Shown: one piece after another, positions 9,652-21,360 of the stretch
Layout: the number at the start of each line of letters is the position of its first letter
Position numbering within the stretch: position 1 is the first letter of the stretch
Assembly (NCBI RefSeq): GCF_016865525.2
Contig: NZ_CP075169.1
Span: 4,836,337 to 4,900,336 of the forward strand
Source of the DNA: Sodalis ligni
GTDB lineage: Bacteria; Pseudomonadota; Gammaproteobacteria; Enterobacterales; Enterobacteriaceae
DNA: 64,000 nt
Direction: 5' to 3'
Program-made: the position numbers and the translations under genes
Notes under the pieces: model-generated
Databases searched by the model: none
What the model saw: the letters and a program-made list of their open reading frames with translations, nothing else
Told to the model about the DNA's origin: nothing

Positions 9652-11352
9652 TTAATCGTAGAAGTCGCGGGCCGGATCGATAACCGGCTTGACGATACCG
9701 GCACGCAAGACAAAATCGCCAAAGGCTTCCTGCGGCTGGCGCTCGGCGGCCCAGCGGCCGGTCGTATCATCAATAATCTTTAAAATCTCGCTGTCGGTGA
9801 TATTTTCCCGGTACATGCGCGGAATACGCACACCGCTGCGATCGCCGCCCAGATAGAGGTTATAGCGGCCGACGGCTTTGCCCACCAGGCCGATTTCCGC
9901 CAGCATGGAACGGCCGCAGCTGTTGGGGCAGCCGGTCACCCTTAAAATGATCTCGTCGTTCGCCAGTCCGTGGGCCGACATGATCCCTTCCACTTGGGTC
10001 ACGAACCCCGGCAGAAAACGCTCCGCTTCCGCCATGGCCAGCGGACAGGTCGGGAACGCCACGCAGGCCATTGAGGCCTTGCGCTGCGGAGTCACGTCGT
10101 CATTGATCAGGCCGTATTGCCGTGCCAGCGCTTCGATTTTGGCTTTATCACGGGTCGCCACGCCGGCGACAATCAGGTTTTGGTTGGCGGTCAGCCGGAA
10201 ATCCCCTTTATGGATACGGGCGATCTCCGCCATCCCGGTTTTGAGCAATCGGTCCGGATAATCCAGTATACGGCCGTTTTCAATAAAGAGGGTAAGATGC
10301 CAGCGGTTTTCCACCCCTTTGACCCAGCCGAAACGATCGCCCCGTTCGGTAAAATGATAAGGGCGGATGGGTTCGAATTGAATGCCGGCGCGCCTTTCCA
10401 CTTCCGCTTTGAACGCCTCAACCCCCACCCGTTCCAAGGTATATTTGGTGCGGGCATTTTTGCGATTGGAACGGTTGCCCCAGTCGCGCTGGACGCCCAC
10501 CACCGCCTCGGCGAACGCCAGGGTGTGCTCCGCCGGAATGTAGCCGAATTCGCTGGCGGCGCGGGGATAGGTGGAGGTATCGCCATGGGTCATGGCCAGG
10601 CCGCCCCCCACCAGGACATTAAAGCCGACTAATTGCCCCTGTTCGCTGATGGCCACGAAGTTAAGATCGTGGGCATAGGCATCCACATCGTTCAGGGGCG
10701 GTACAACTACCGTGGTTTTGAACTTGCGCGGCAGATAAGCGGGCCCGAGAATCGGTTCGGAATCGGTGGTTTCGCTTTTTTCACCATCCAGCCAAACTTC
10801 GGCGTAGGCATGGGTTCTGGGCAGCAGATGCTCGGATATTTTTTTCGCCCATTCATAGGCTTGCTGATGCAGCACAGACTCCACCGGGTTGGCGCTGCAC
10901 ATCACGTTGCGGTTAACGTCGCCGGCGGTGGCGATGGAATCCAGTCCCAGCCGGTGCAGCATCTGATGCGCTTTCTTCAAATGGGGCTTAAGCACACCGT
11001 GGAACTGAAAGGTCTGGCGGGTGGTGAGACGAATGCTGCCGTACAGGGTATCCGAGGCGGCGAACTCATCGATGGCCAGCCATTGCTTAGGGGTGATAAT
11101 CCCCCCCGGCAGGCGGCAGCGCAGCATCATATTGATAAGCGGCTCCAGCTTCTGCTCGGCCCGTTCGGCACGCAGATCGCGGTCATCCTGCTGATACATG
11201 CCGTGAAAGCGGATCAGCTGGAAATTATCGCTGGTAAATCCGCCGGTTAACGTGTCGTTAAGATCTTCGGCGATGGTACCGCGCAGAAAATTGCTCTGCC
11301 CTTTTATCCGCTCATTATCGGACAGGGGCGGGGAAGGTTTTTTTTCACTCAT
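9652..11352 (-). CDS. cysI: sulfite reductase (NADPH) hemoprotein beta-component
   Basis: Six-electron reduction of sulfite to sulfide on a siroheme coupled to a 4Fe-4S cluster. The 566-residue protein (E. coli 570) has the two cysteine pairs that hold the cluster and siroheme: CVAFPTC near residue 430 and GCPNSCGR near 475. Conserved arginine/lysine-rich siroheme contacts ([19 protein letters not shown]) are present. Its start overlaps the cysJ stop by one base, so translation is coupled. Siroheme is supplied by CysG in the same window. Confidence 0.97.
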   Translation of the reverse strand: MSEKKPSPPLSDNERIKGQSNFLRGTIAEDLNDTLTGGFTSDNFQLIRFHGMYQQDDRDLRAERAEQKLEPLINMMLRCRLPGGIITPKQWLAIDEFAASDTLYGSIRLTTRQTFQFHGVLKPHLKKAHQMLHRLGLDSIATAGDVNRNVMCSANPVESVLHQQAYEWAKKISEHLLPRTHAYAEVWLDGEKSETTDSEPILGPAYLPRKFKTTVVVPPLNDVDAYAHDLNFVAISEQGQLVGFNVLVGGGLAMTHGDTSTYPRAASEFGYIPAEHTLAFAEAVVGVQRDWGNRSNRKNARTKYTLERVGVEAFKAEVERRAGIQFEPIRPYHFTERGDRFGWVKGVENRWHLTLFIENGRILDYPDRLLKTGMAEIARIHKGDFRLTANQNLIVAGVATRDKAKIEALARQYGLINDDVTPQRKASMACVAFPTCPLAMAEAERFLPGFVTQVEGIMSAHGLANDEIILRVTGCPNSCGRSMLAEIGLVGKAVGRYNLYLGGDRSGVRIPRMYRENITDSEILKIIDDTTGRWAAERQPQEAFGDFVLRAGIVKPVIDPARDFYD

Positions 11353-13157
11353 TAATAGACGTCCCGCTGATAACGGCGCTCAACGCGCAGTTCACTTAAA
11401 AATTCATCGGCCTGTTCAGTATCCATGCCGCCGTGTTCGGCCACCAGTTGCAGCAATGCCTGCTCGACGTCCTTTGCCATATGATTGGCATCGCCGCAAA
11501 CATAAATATGCGCGCCCTGCTGGAGCCAGCGCCAGACTTCCGCGCCTTGCTCACACAACCGATCCTGGACATAAATTTTCTGGGCCTGATCCCGGGACCA
11601 GGCGAGATCTATCCGGGTGAGCAATCCCTCTTTTTTATAGCGTTGCCATTCCACCTGATACAGGAAATCATCGGTAAAATGCGGGTTGCCGAAAAACAGC
11701 CAGTTCTTGCCGGTGGCGCCATCCGCTTCCCGCTGCTGCATAAACGCGCGAAACGGGGCGATGCCGGTGCCGGGACCAATCATGATGACCGGCGTGTCGC
11801 CGCTCTCGGGCAGGCGGAAATTATCATTATGCTCGATAAAAACGCGCACCTGACCATCTTCCGCCAGCCGATCCGCCAGATATCCGGACGCTCCGCCGGC
11901 GCGGGCCCGTCCGTCCACCTCATAACGCACGGCGGCGACGGTAATGTGCACCTCGTCTTCCGTCTCGGCCTGTGACGACGCGATGGAATAGAGGCGCGGC
12001 GTCAGCGGTCTGAGCAAGCCCAGCAGCTGCTCCGGGGTCAGCTCCGCCGGCGCCTGCCGGACCATATCCACGATGGGCGTGGTCTGGGCATAGTGCTGCA
12101 GCGCGGCTTTATCGGCCGTAAGGGACAGCAATCCCTCATCACGGGCCAGGGCGGCGTATTTTTCCACGATGACGGTGGTATTCTGGGTCAGTTCAATATG
12201 GCCGCGCAGGGCCTCCGCCAGGGGCATCAGCGTGCCGTCCACCTGCACCGGCTGCTCGCCTTTGAGCCACAGCAGTTCCAACAGCTCATCCACCAGGGCC
12301 GGGTCATTTTCAAACCAGACGCCCAGGGCATCACCCGGCTGATAACGCAGGCCGGAATCCCCCAGCGAAATTTCCAGGTGCCGGATATCTTTTACCGACC
12401 GGCGGCTGGTGATTTTTTGATTTACCGACAGCGTCGCCGCCAGCGGCTGCTCTTTGGTATAAGGCGTCGCATCCACTTGGTCCAGGGCGCCGCTCAGGGT
12501 CTGTTGCTGCCCCGCCGGGCTTTCCCGCGGGATCCGCTCTTTGAGCAGCGCTACGATATCCTTGCGCCAGGCTTCCGCCACGGCCTGATATTCCACATCG
12601 GCATCAACCCGGTCATGCAGCCGTTGCCCGCCGAGCTCCGCCAGGCGCTGATCAAAATCCTTGCCGATTTTGGCAAAATGCTCATATGAGGTATCCCCCA
12701 GACCGAATACGGCAAACTGGGTATCATCCAGGCGCGGCGCCTTTTTCGAAAACAGGTATTTATAGAGGGCCACCGCTTCTTCCGGCGGATCCCCCTCGCC
12801 CTGGGTGGAGGCGATAATCACCAGGAGCTTTTCCTGGGCGATATTCTTGAATCGATAGTCGCCGGCGTTCACCAGATTGACATCCAGCTGGGCGGCTATC
12901 AGGGCATCCCGCAGCTGTTCGGCCAGCCGCCGCGCATTGCCGGTTTGCGAGGCGGACAGCAACGTGACGGACTGAGCCTTGGGCTGGGCCGGCGCCGCGG
13001 CGGCTACCGCCGTGACCGGTTGCTGGACCTGCCCCCAAAAGTAACCGGATAGCCAGGCCATTTGCAAGGGTGAGAGGTCGCCGGTGGCGGCTTGCAAACG
13101 GGCCAATTGTTCCGGATCCAACGGGAGCAAAGAAGTGGGTGGAGCCTGAGTCGTCAT
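11352..13157 (-). CDS. cysJ: sulfite reductase (NADPH) flavoprotein alpha-component
   Basis: Electron donor of sulfite reductase: passes electrons from NADPH via FAD and FMN to CysI. The 601-residue protein (E. coli 599) has an N-terminal flavodoxin domain ([15 protein letters not shown] near 70, [12 protein letters not shown] near 115), an FAD domain (RLYSIASS near 390) and a NADPH domain ([12 protein letters not shown] near 460), ending in the family's RRYQRDVY tail. It is the first gene of cysJIH; its promoter must lie in the 345-bp gap shared with queD. Confidence 0.97.
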   Translation of the reverse strand: MTTQAPPTSLLPLDPEQLARLQAATGDLSPLQMAWLSGYFWGQVQQPVTAVAAAAPAQPKAQSVTLLSASQTGNARRLAEQLRDALIAAQLDVNLVNAGDYRFKNIAQEKLLVIIASTQGEGDPPEEAVALYKYLFSKKAPRLDDTQFAVFGLGDTSYEHFAKIGKDFDQRLAELGGQRLHDRVDADVEYQAVAEAWRKDIVALLKERIPRESPAGQQQTLSGALDQVDATPYTKEQPLAATLSVNQKITSRRSVKDIRHLEISLGDSGLRYQPGDALGVWFENDPALVDELLELLWLKGEQPVQVDGTLMPLAEALRGHIELTQNTTVIVEKYAALARDEGLLSLTADKAALQHYAQTTPIVDMVRQAPAELTPEQLLGLLRPLTPRLYSIASSQAETEDEVHITVAAVRYEVDGRARAGGASGYLADRLAEDGQVRVFIEHNDNFRLPESGDTPVIMIGPGTGIAPFRAFMQQREADGATGKNWLFFGNPHFTDDFLYQVEWQRYKKEGLLTRIDLAWSRDQAQKIYVQDRLCEQGAEVWRWLQQGAHIYVCGDANHMAKDVEQALLQLVAEHGGMDTEQADEFLSELRVERRYQRDVY

Positions 13158-13502
13158 TGCTGCTGAATTTCCTTATGCTTACCGGGATAGCCGGGCATTT
13201 ATTATGGGATCGTTAGAGTTTGTAAGGTTACCCAGTGTGATGCAATCTATAAAAGATGCGATGGCAATAATAAATAACCAAATAGCCTAAAGAGTAATTT
13301 CGGTTAAACTTATCGATTAAAGTAATAACCCCCTGTCCGCTCCTGCCAAAAGGGATGGGGACGGTGACCGCAAGCGACGAAAATCCAGGACATGCGCCGG
13401 GCAAAGCGGTAAAAGTGCATTAGAATTGCGGCTAATTATTGCATGGCAAGATTTGCGGTATTTCTGTACCATGCAACGTTCGTTTTTTAAAGAGGCCCCA
13501 TC
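13158..13502. promoter_or_regulatory. divergent promoter region cysJIH / queD
   Basis: A 345-bp non-coding gap between two divergent transcription units. The half next to cysJ (about 13200-13325) is AT-rich, as expected for a CysB-dependent promoter; the half near queD is more mixed. A weak GAGG ribosome site lies before the queD GTG. No individual operator is clear enough to call. Confidence 0.45.
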
Positions 13503-13868
13503 GTGGTAACCACGTTATTTAAAGATTTTACCTTTGAGGCGGCGCACCGTCTGCCCCATGTGCCCGACGGCCATAAATGCGGCCGCCTGCACGGGCATTC
13601 GTTTATGGTGCGAGTGGAAATTACCGGCCCGGTGGATCCCCATTCCGGCTGGGTAATGGATTTCGGTGAATTGAAGACCCTGTTCAGCCCGGTGCTGGAA
13701 CAGCTGGATCACTATTATCTGAACGATATTCCCGGCCTTGAGAATCCCACCAGCGAAATCCTCGCCCGCTGGATTTGGCGCCAGCTGAAGCCGCGCTTGC
13801 CGTTGCTTAGCGCCATCATGGTGAAGGAAACCTGCACCGCCGGCTGTATTTACCGCGGTGAAGAGTAA
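13503..13868 (+). CDS. queD: 6-carboxy-5,6,7,8-tetrahydropterin synthase (QueD)
   Basis: Second step of queuosine (7-deazaguanine) synthesis: converts dihydroneopterin triphosphate to 6-carboxytetrahydropterin. The 121-residue protein has zinc ligands His15, His30 and His32 and the catalytic Cys26 in the [20 protein letters not shown] region, plus LDHYYLND and the CTAGCIYRG tail of the family. Initiation is at GTG 13503, after an AAAGAGG ribosome site. Its product is the substrate of QueE, encoded 2.2 kb away, and the gene is divergent from cysJ as in E. coli. Confidence 0.95.
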   Translation: MVTTLFKDFTFEAAHRLPHVPDGHKCGRLHGHSFMVRVEITGPVDPHSGWVMDFGELKTLFSPVLEQLDHYYLNDIPGLENPTSEILARWIWRQLKPRLPLLSAIMVKETCTAGCIYRGEE

Positions 13869-13880
13869 TAACCCCTTTAC

Positions 13881-13919
13881 CTCGCTGCTTTATCTCGCTG
13901 CTCTATCTCGCTGCTCTAT
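13881..13919. repeat. three tandem copies of a 13-bp unit
   Basis: CTCGCTGCT(T/C)TAT is repeated three times head to tail directly after the queD stop. The last two copies are identical. It is a short slippage-type repeat with no coding role visible. Confidence 0.8.
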
Positions 13920-13960
13920 CCCAACGACAGCACCCATGGCGATATGGAACACGCATTTCG

Positions 13961-14905
13961 TCATGGCTTGCGCGTCTGCGCCGGCGCAGCCATATCCCCC
14001 GGCGCCAGGGGCGAAGCCGGCAGCTTGATAAAGTCGATGAAGGCTCTTAGCGCCGCGGGCATATGCGGCTTGCTGGGATAATAGAGATAAAATCCCGCAA
14101 AGGGCTTGCACCAGCTCTCCAGCACCTGGATAAGCTCCCCGCTCTTTATGCGGGCCGCCACGAAGCTTTCGGGAAGGAATGCCAGCCCCGTGCCTTGCAG
14201 CGCCGCCGTCAGCAGCAGGTCCGTGTCGTTGGCGGTCACCACGCTATCCACATCGACGTCGATAGACTCGCCGTGACCTTCAAAGTGCCAGCGAAACAAA
14301 GCGCCGGTTTCACTCCACCGATAGGTTATGCACACATGATTGCGAATGTCCCGGGGCGTCTGAGGAAAGGATCGGCTCGAGAAATAAGCCGGTGTGCCGA
14401 CCACGGCCATCCGCAGATCCGGCGTCAACCTGACCGCAACCATATCCTGCTGTACCAAATCCCCCGAGCGAATTCCGGCATCGAAACCCCCGGCCACAAC
14501 GTCGGTGAGGTTGTCATCAATCACCAGGTCAAGCCTGACTCCGGGGTATTGCGACAAGAAGCCGGAGAGGCTCGGCGTTACGACAAGGCGGGCGGCGATG
14601 CGCGGCAGGTTCACGCGCACAACGCCCCTCGGCTGCACCTGATAGGCGCCCACATCCCGCACGGCGCCTTCCATGTCGGCGATGGCGGGGCGCAAACGGT
14701 CGGATAACGCCTGCCCGGCGTGAGTGGGCGCGACGCTCCGGGTTGTGCGGTTGAGCAGCCTCGCCCCCAGCCGCTCCTCTAGGGATCGGATGGTATGGCT
14801 AAGGGCGGAAGGGGATAAGCCCAGCCGCTTCGCGGCCCGCCGAAAGCTCCTTTCCTCCGCAACGGCCATAAAGGCCATCAGCTCGGCATATTCCGCTCCC
14901 TTCAT
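13961..14905 (-). CDS. LysR-family transcriptional regulator
   Basis: A 314-residue protein with the LysR plan: N-terminal winged helix-turn-helix (about residues 1-65, including FRRAAKRLGLSPSALSHTIRSLEERLGARLLNRTTR) and a C-terminal effector-binding domain of periplasmic-binding-protein fold. It is divergent from the oxidoreductase gene at 15061, the usual arrangement for a LysR regulator and its target, so it probably controls that gene in response to an unknown ligand. The pair sits between queD and queE, a variable spot in Enterobacterales. The last ~15 residues are rich in Ala/Pro and may be unstructured. Confidence 0.9.
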   Translation of the reverse strand: MKGAEYAELMAFMAVAEERSFRRAAKRLGLSPSALSHTIRSLEERLGARLLNRTTRSVAPTHAGQALSDRLRPAIADMEGAVRDVGAYQVQPRGVVRVNLPRIAARLVVTPSLSGFLSQYPGVRLDLVIDDNLTDVVAGGFDAGIRSGDLVQQDMVAVRLTPDLRMAVVGTPAYFSSRSFPQTPRDIRNHVCITYRWSETGALFRWHFEGHGESIDVDVDSVVTANDTDLLLTAALQGTGLAFLPESFVAARIKSGELIQVLESWCKPFAGFYLYYPSKPHMPAALRAFIDFIKLPASPLAPGDMAAPAQTRKP

Positions 14906-15060
14906 AGAGTTGTCTCACATTCACCAGTCTGTGCAAACTATACCGCATTATCATGCACAATCCAGCGTGTTAGATTGTGGGTACATTCATGCAGGGGCCT
15001 CTGAACAGCGGATAACACCGAGGAAAACCCTTAGCCCACAACCCGCAACGAGAGTGAGAA
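14906..15060. promoter_or_regulatory. intergenic region between LysR regulator and its likely target
   Basis: A 155-bp divergent gap. It holds several T-N11-A matches, the loose LysR half-site pattern, around the AT-rich stretch 14935-14985. A GAGAGTGAG ribosome site precedes the oxidoreductase ATG at 15061. The role as operator is inferred from gene arrangement. Confidence 0.4.
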
Positions 15061-16083
15061 ATGACTGAGACCATGAGACGCTGGGAGATGGACGCAATCG
15101 GTCTAAACAGGCTGGAACTGAGGGAAGTTCCGCTACCGAAGCCGGGACGGGGGGAAGTGCTGGTTAAAGTGGCGGCCGTTTCACTCAATTATCGCGATAA
15201 AATGGTGATCGAGAACGGCCGCGGCTTGCCCATTGCTTTTCCCTTCACTCCCGGCTCCGACCTGGCGGGAACGGTGGTCGCCCTCGGCGAGAGCGCCATC
15301 CGCTTTAGCATCGGCGACCGCGTGATTTCCGTCATTACGCCCGACTGGATCGACGGGGTCCGTAAAGGCAACGCCCGCACGCCATCCTACCGGACCCTCG
15401 GCGGCTATTACCCCGGCGTGTTGGCGGAATATGTCGCCTTCCCGGAAGCCTGGTTCGTCCGGGCGCCGGCTACGCTGGAGGATGCCCAGGCCAGCACGTT
15501 GCCCTGCGCCGGCCTTACCGCCTGGTTCGCCCTGGTGGAGCGCGGCCACCTGCGGGCCGGTGAAACGGTACTGGTGGAAGGTACCGGCGGCGTCGCGCTG
15601 TTCGGCCTGCAAATCGCCAAGGCCCATGGGGCCGAAGCGATCGTTTCCGGCAGCGCCGGCAAGCTCGCCCGCGCCAAGGCGCTGGGGGCGAACCATGTCA
15701 TCGATCGCAGACAGGATGATTGGGTGGAGGCGGTGCTCAAGGCAACCGGCGATCGCGGCGCCGATCACATTCTGGAGCTGGTGGGCGGTCCGCATCTCGG
15801 CAAGGCCGTGCAAGCCTCGGCGGTAGGCGGGCGCATCTCTTTAATAGGCGCGCTGGAGGGATTCGAGGCGACGACGCCGTCCGCGCCGTTAATGTTCAAG
15901 GACGTAACCATCCAGGGTATCGGCACCGGCCATCGCCGTGGGCTGGAAGACCTGGTGAGAGCCGTCGACGGGACCGGGCTGAAGCCGGTCATCGATAAGT
16001 GTTATCCCATGGCCTATCTGTCCGCGGCGCTGGAGCATCTCGACCGGGGCGCTTTCGGCAAGATAGTGATTGAGATGCCGTAA
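15061..16083 (+). CDS. medium-chain dehydrogenase/reductase, zinc-independent (quinone-oxidoreductase/alcohol-dehydrogenase-like)
   Basis: A 340-residue MDR-superfamily protein. It has the N-terminal GroES-like domain (LNYRDKMV, GSDLAGTVVALGE) and a Rossmann domain with VEGTGGVALFGLQIAKAHGA binding NAD(P). The catalytic zinc cysteine of classical alcohol dehydrogenases is absent at the LNYRD position, and the four-cysteine structural-zinc loop is missing, so it resembles zinc-free quinone reductase-like enzymes although databases often label them alcohol dehydrogenases. It is divergent from a LysR regulator. The substrate cannot be told from sequence. Confidence 0.88.
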   Translation: MTETMRRWEMDAIGLNRLELREVPLPKPGRGEVLVKVAAVSLNYRDKMVIENGRGLPIAFPFTPGSDLAGTVVALGESAIRFSIGDRVISVITPDWIDGVRKGNARTPSYRTLGGYYPGVLAEYVAFPEAWFVRAPATLEDAQASTLPCAGLTAWFALVERGHLRAGETVLVEGTGGVALFGLQIAKAHGAEAIVSGSAGKLARAKALGANHVIDRRQDDWVEAVLKATGDRGADHILELVGGPHLGKAVQASAVGGRISLIGALEGFEATTPSAPLMFKDVTIQGIGTGHRRGLEDLVRAVDGTGLKPVIDKCYPMAYLSAALEHLDRGAFGKIVIEMP

Positions 16084-16111
16084 AAATTTAAAACATTACG
16101 CACGCCATGAA

Positions 16112-16783
16112 TCAGGCAATATTCAGATATTTATGGGTTTGCATGGATAAGCGCCAGTTGCGGGCGATACAGGTTTCGATGCACAGCCGGGTGGCGGCTT
16201 CTTGTTGACTCACCGGCTGCAGGGCGATAATGCGCGGCTTGTCATCATCCAGCGTGGCCAGCAGCGCTTCCAGCTGTTCAATATCGCGCTCTCGCGCCAC
16301 CGGATGCTTGATTTCATCGGCACGCTGCAGCGCCTGCGGCAGGATCTCCAGCCCGCCGCGCATCCCCACTTTCGGCGATACCGTCACCCAGGTCTGGCTG
16401 GTGCAGCGCACTTCATGGGTGCCGCTGGTTTCAATCTGGCAGCTGTAACCCTGCTGCTCCAGCATCTGGGTCAGCGCAAAGAGATCGTGCAGGCAGGGTT
16501 CGCCGCCGGTTATCACCACATGGCGGGCGGTATAGCCCTGTTGCGTGATAATCTCCAGCATCTCCTCCGTCGATACCAGGGCCCATTTCGCGCTGTCCGC
16601 GGTTTTCAGCGGGATATCCCCCACCGGCACTTCCTCGAGGGGATCTTGTTGCCAGGTGTGTTTGGTATCGCACCAGCTGCAGCCCACCGGGCAGCCTTGC
16701 AGACGGATAAAAATCGCGGGCACGCCGGTGAAGTAGCCTTCACCCTGGAGGGTCTGAAACAGTTCGTTGAGCGGGTACTGCAT
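16112..16783 (-). CDS. queE: 7-carboxy-7-deazaguanine synthase (QueE), radical SAM enzyme
   Basis: Radical SAM enzyme of the queuosine pathway: ring contraction of 6-carboxytetrahydropterin to 7-carboxy-7-deazaguanine. From ATG 16781-16783 the protein is 223 residues, the E. coli length, beginning MQYPLNELFQTLQGEG. The SAM cluster motif is C31-X3-C35-X2-C38 (CPVGCSWC), followed by ITGGEPCLHDL. A seven-codon upstream extension (MTSIEKN) is possible but not supported by the family. It converges on the oxidoreductase gene (28 bp apart). Confidence 0.95.
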   Translation of the reverse strand: MQYPLNELFQTLQGEGYFTGVPAIFIRLQGCPVGCSWCDTKHTWQQDPLEEVPVGDIPLKTADSAKWALVSTEEMLEIITQQGYTARHVVITGGEPCLHDLFALTQMLEQQGYSCQIETSGTHEVRCTSQTWVTVSPKVGMRGGLEILPQALQRADEIKHPVARERDIEQLEALLATLDDDKPRIIALQPVSQQEAATRLCIETCIARNWRLSMQTHKYLNIA

Positions 16784-17047
16784 GTTTTTCTCGATTGATG
16801 TCACATCAAATAGGGCGCTGATTATTACAGATTAGGCGGCTTAGGCCAAACCCGCGATGATTTCCGGCATAAAGCGCGACATTCGGCGGATGTTATCTTC
16901 CACCGCTTCACCGGCGGGTCGAAATTGTGGCGGGCAGAGTAACACTAATCGATAACGGAAGGTAACACGTTAATTGCAAAGCGGCGGTTAAGGGATGTAT
17001 AGCGTTGGTAAGTAAGAGGATGATGAAAATTCTAAAAGAATGTGGCG
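16784..17047. other. non-coding DNA upstream of queE
   Basis: About 260 bp between the queE start and the palindromic element at 17048. It should hold the queE promoter, read on the minus strand. No gene, repeat or convincing factor site is visible. Confidence 0.5.
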
Positions 17048-17215
17048 CAGACGACTAACAAATATGCACGGAGTCAACAAGGCGGGACAGGATGCTGGAA
17101 GAGTAAACCGTCCACGCCATGGAATGGATGGCGTGGATCGAGCCTACAGGGACGGATTCACGGCGTGTTTACGATCTAGCATCCTGTCCCGACCGGGCAC
17201 TATGCCAGTAGGCTC
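17048..17215 (+). repeat. palindromic element, copy A (168 bp), 3' of eno
   Basis: Begins CAGACGACTAACAAA and ends GTAGGCTC; homologous along its length to the copies at 34971 and 41579. The outer stem is perfect: GGGACAGGATGCT at 17084-17096 pairs with AGCATCCTGTCCC at 17178-17190. Inside lie GTAAAC/GTTTAC and a CACGCCAT/ATGGCGTG stem. Its right end abuts the eno terminator hairpin. Unlike copies C and D, no duplicate of that hairpin is found on the left. Confidence 0.85.
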
Positions 17216-17216
17216 A

Positions 17217-17240
17217 AAAGCCCCACCACAATGGGGCTTT
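17217..17240 (-). terminator. rho-independent terminator of eno
   Basis: On the minus strand AAAGCCCC pairs with GGGGCTTT around an 8-base loop, followed by a short T tract. It lies about 20 bp after the eno stop, where a terminator is expected. Confidence 0.75.
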
Positions 17241-17259
17241 GACTACCGGCACCAAGATT

Positions 17260-20281
<3,022 letters not shown>

Positions 20282-20390
20282 GCTGAACCTGAGAATTAGG
20301 GTGTAAAGACGGAATAACCAAGACGGGAAAACAGTATACCTGAAGCGCTAATCGGCCACAAACGTTCGTTTTGCTAAATGCGACGCCGGC

Positions 20391-20532
20391 ACGGCAGTCA
20401 CATGCCGGGTCGGGACAGGATGGCAGGGTAGCTATCAGTAAACCCGCCGTAAATCCATCCATGGCGCGGACGGTTTACTCCTCTACCATCCTGTCCTCCC
20501 TATTGACGCCGAGTACGTACGTCAGCTGTCTG
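20391..20532 (-). repeat. palindromic element, copy B (divergent, shorter), 3' of mazG
   Basis: Read on the minus strand it starts CAGACAGCTGAC and contains the family core GAGTAAACCGTCCGCGCCAT. Its middle is shorter than in the other copies. The outer stem is GGACAGGATGG (20486-20496 complement) with CCATCCTGTCC (20412-20423 complement), so pairing is kept although the base pairs differ from copies A and C. It lies about 15 bp after the mazG stop and in the upstream region of pyrG. Confidence 0.75.
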
Positions 20533-20546
20533 CGAAGAACGCGTTG

Positions 20547-21359
20547 TTAGCCGGCGCTTTCCTGCTTTTTCACCTGCTGCCAGGCGGCTTCCATCTGGGT
20601 GAGAGAAGCCTGCTGCAGCGTCAGGCCCTGGGCGAGGATAATAGCTTCCACCTGGCGGAAGCGCCATTCGAACTTGCGGTTGGCCTTTTGCAGGGCGGTT
20701 TCGGCTTTTTTACCCAAATGGCGGGCAAGGTTTACCGTGGCGAACAGCAAATCGCCAAGCTCCTCCTCGAGTTTATCCTCATCCACCACCGCCTGGCGGG
20801 CTTCGTACATTACTTCCTCGATCTCTTCATGGACCTTGTCCACCACCGGGCCGAGTGAGGTCCAGTCAAAGCCTACCGCCGCGCAGCGCTGCTGGATTTT
20901 TTGCGCTTTCATCAGCGCCGGCAGGTTATCGGGAATATCGTCCATAGGCGACGTCCTGGCCTTTTCCGCCCGCTCCTGCGCCTTGAGGTTTTCCCACTGT
21001 CCCGGCCGGGCCGCTGAAATTTTGCCTTCGGCGTCCGGGAAAACGTGGGGATGGCGGTGCTCAAGCTTATCGCTGATGGCATCGCAGATATCGTCGAAAT
21101 CAAACAAACCCTGTTCCCGCGCCAGCTCGGCGTAAAACACCACCTGAAACAGCAAATCCCCCAGTTCGCTGCGCAAATCGTCATAATCGCCCCGGGCAAT
21201 GGCGTCCAGCACTTCATAGGTCTCTTCGAGAGTGTAAGGGGCCAGGGTATCGAAGGTCTGCCGCCGATCCCAGGGACAGCCGCCCCGCGGATCGCGCAGG
21301 CGGGTCATGATGCCCAGCAGCCGCTGCTGGGATGAAGAGGCGTTGACGATATCGGACAT
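20547..21359 (-). CDS. mazG: nucleoside triphosphate pyrophosphohydrolase MazG
   Basis: Hydrolyses NTPs/dNTPs to monophosphates and pyrophosphate; in E. coli it modulates (p)ppGpp-linked stress. The 270-residue protein (E. coli 263) has two MazG domains: an N-terminal one with GGCPWDRRQTFDTLAPYTLEE and ELGDLLFQVVFYAE, and a C-terminal one with EELGDLLFATVNLARH. The glutamate/aspartate clusters that bind magnesium are present. The start is 1 bp past the relA stop region (21361), fitting the relA-mazG operon of E. coli; no mazEF genes intervene here. Confidence 0.95.
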   Translation of the reverse strand: MSDIVNASSSQQRLLGIMTRLRDPRGGCPWDRRQTFDTLAPYTLEETYEVLDAIARGDYDDLRSELGDLLFQVVFYAELAREQGLFDFDDICDAISDKLEHRHPHVFPDAEGKISAARPGQWENLKAQERAEKARTSPMDDIPDNLPALMKAQKIQQRCAAVGFDWTSLGPVVDKVHEEIEEVMYEARQAVVDEDKLEEELGDLLFATVNLARHLGKKAETALQKANRKFEWRFRQVEAIILAQGLTLQQASLTQMEAAWQQVKKQESAG

Positions 21360-21360
21360 G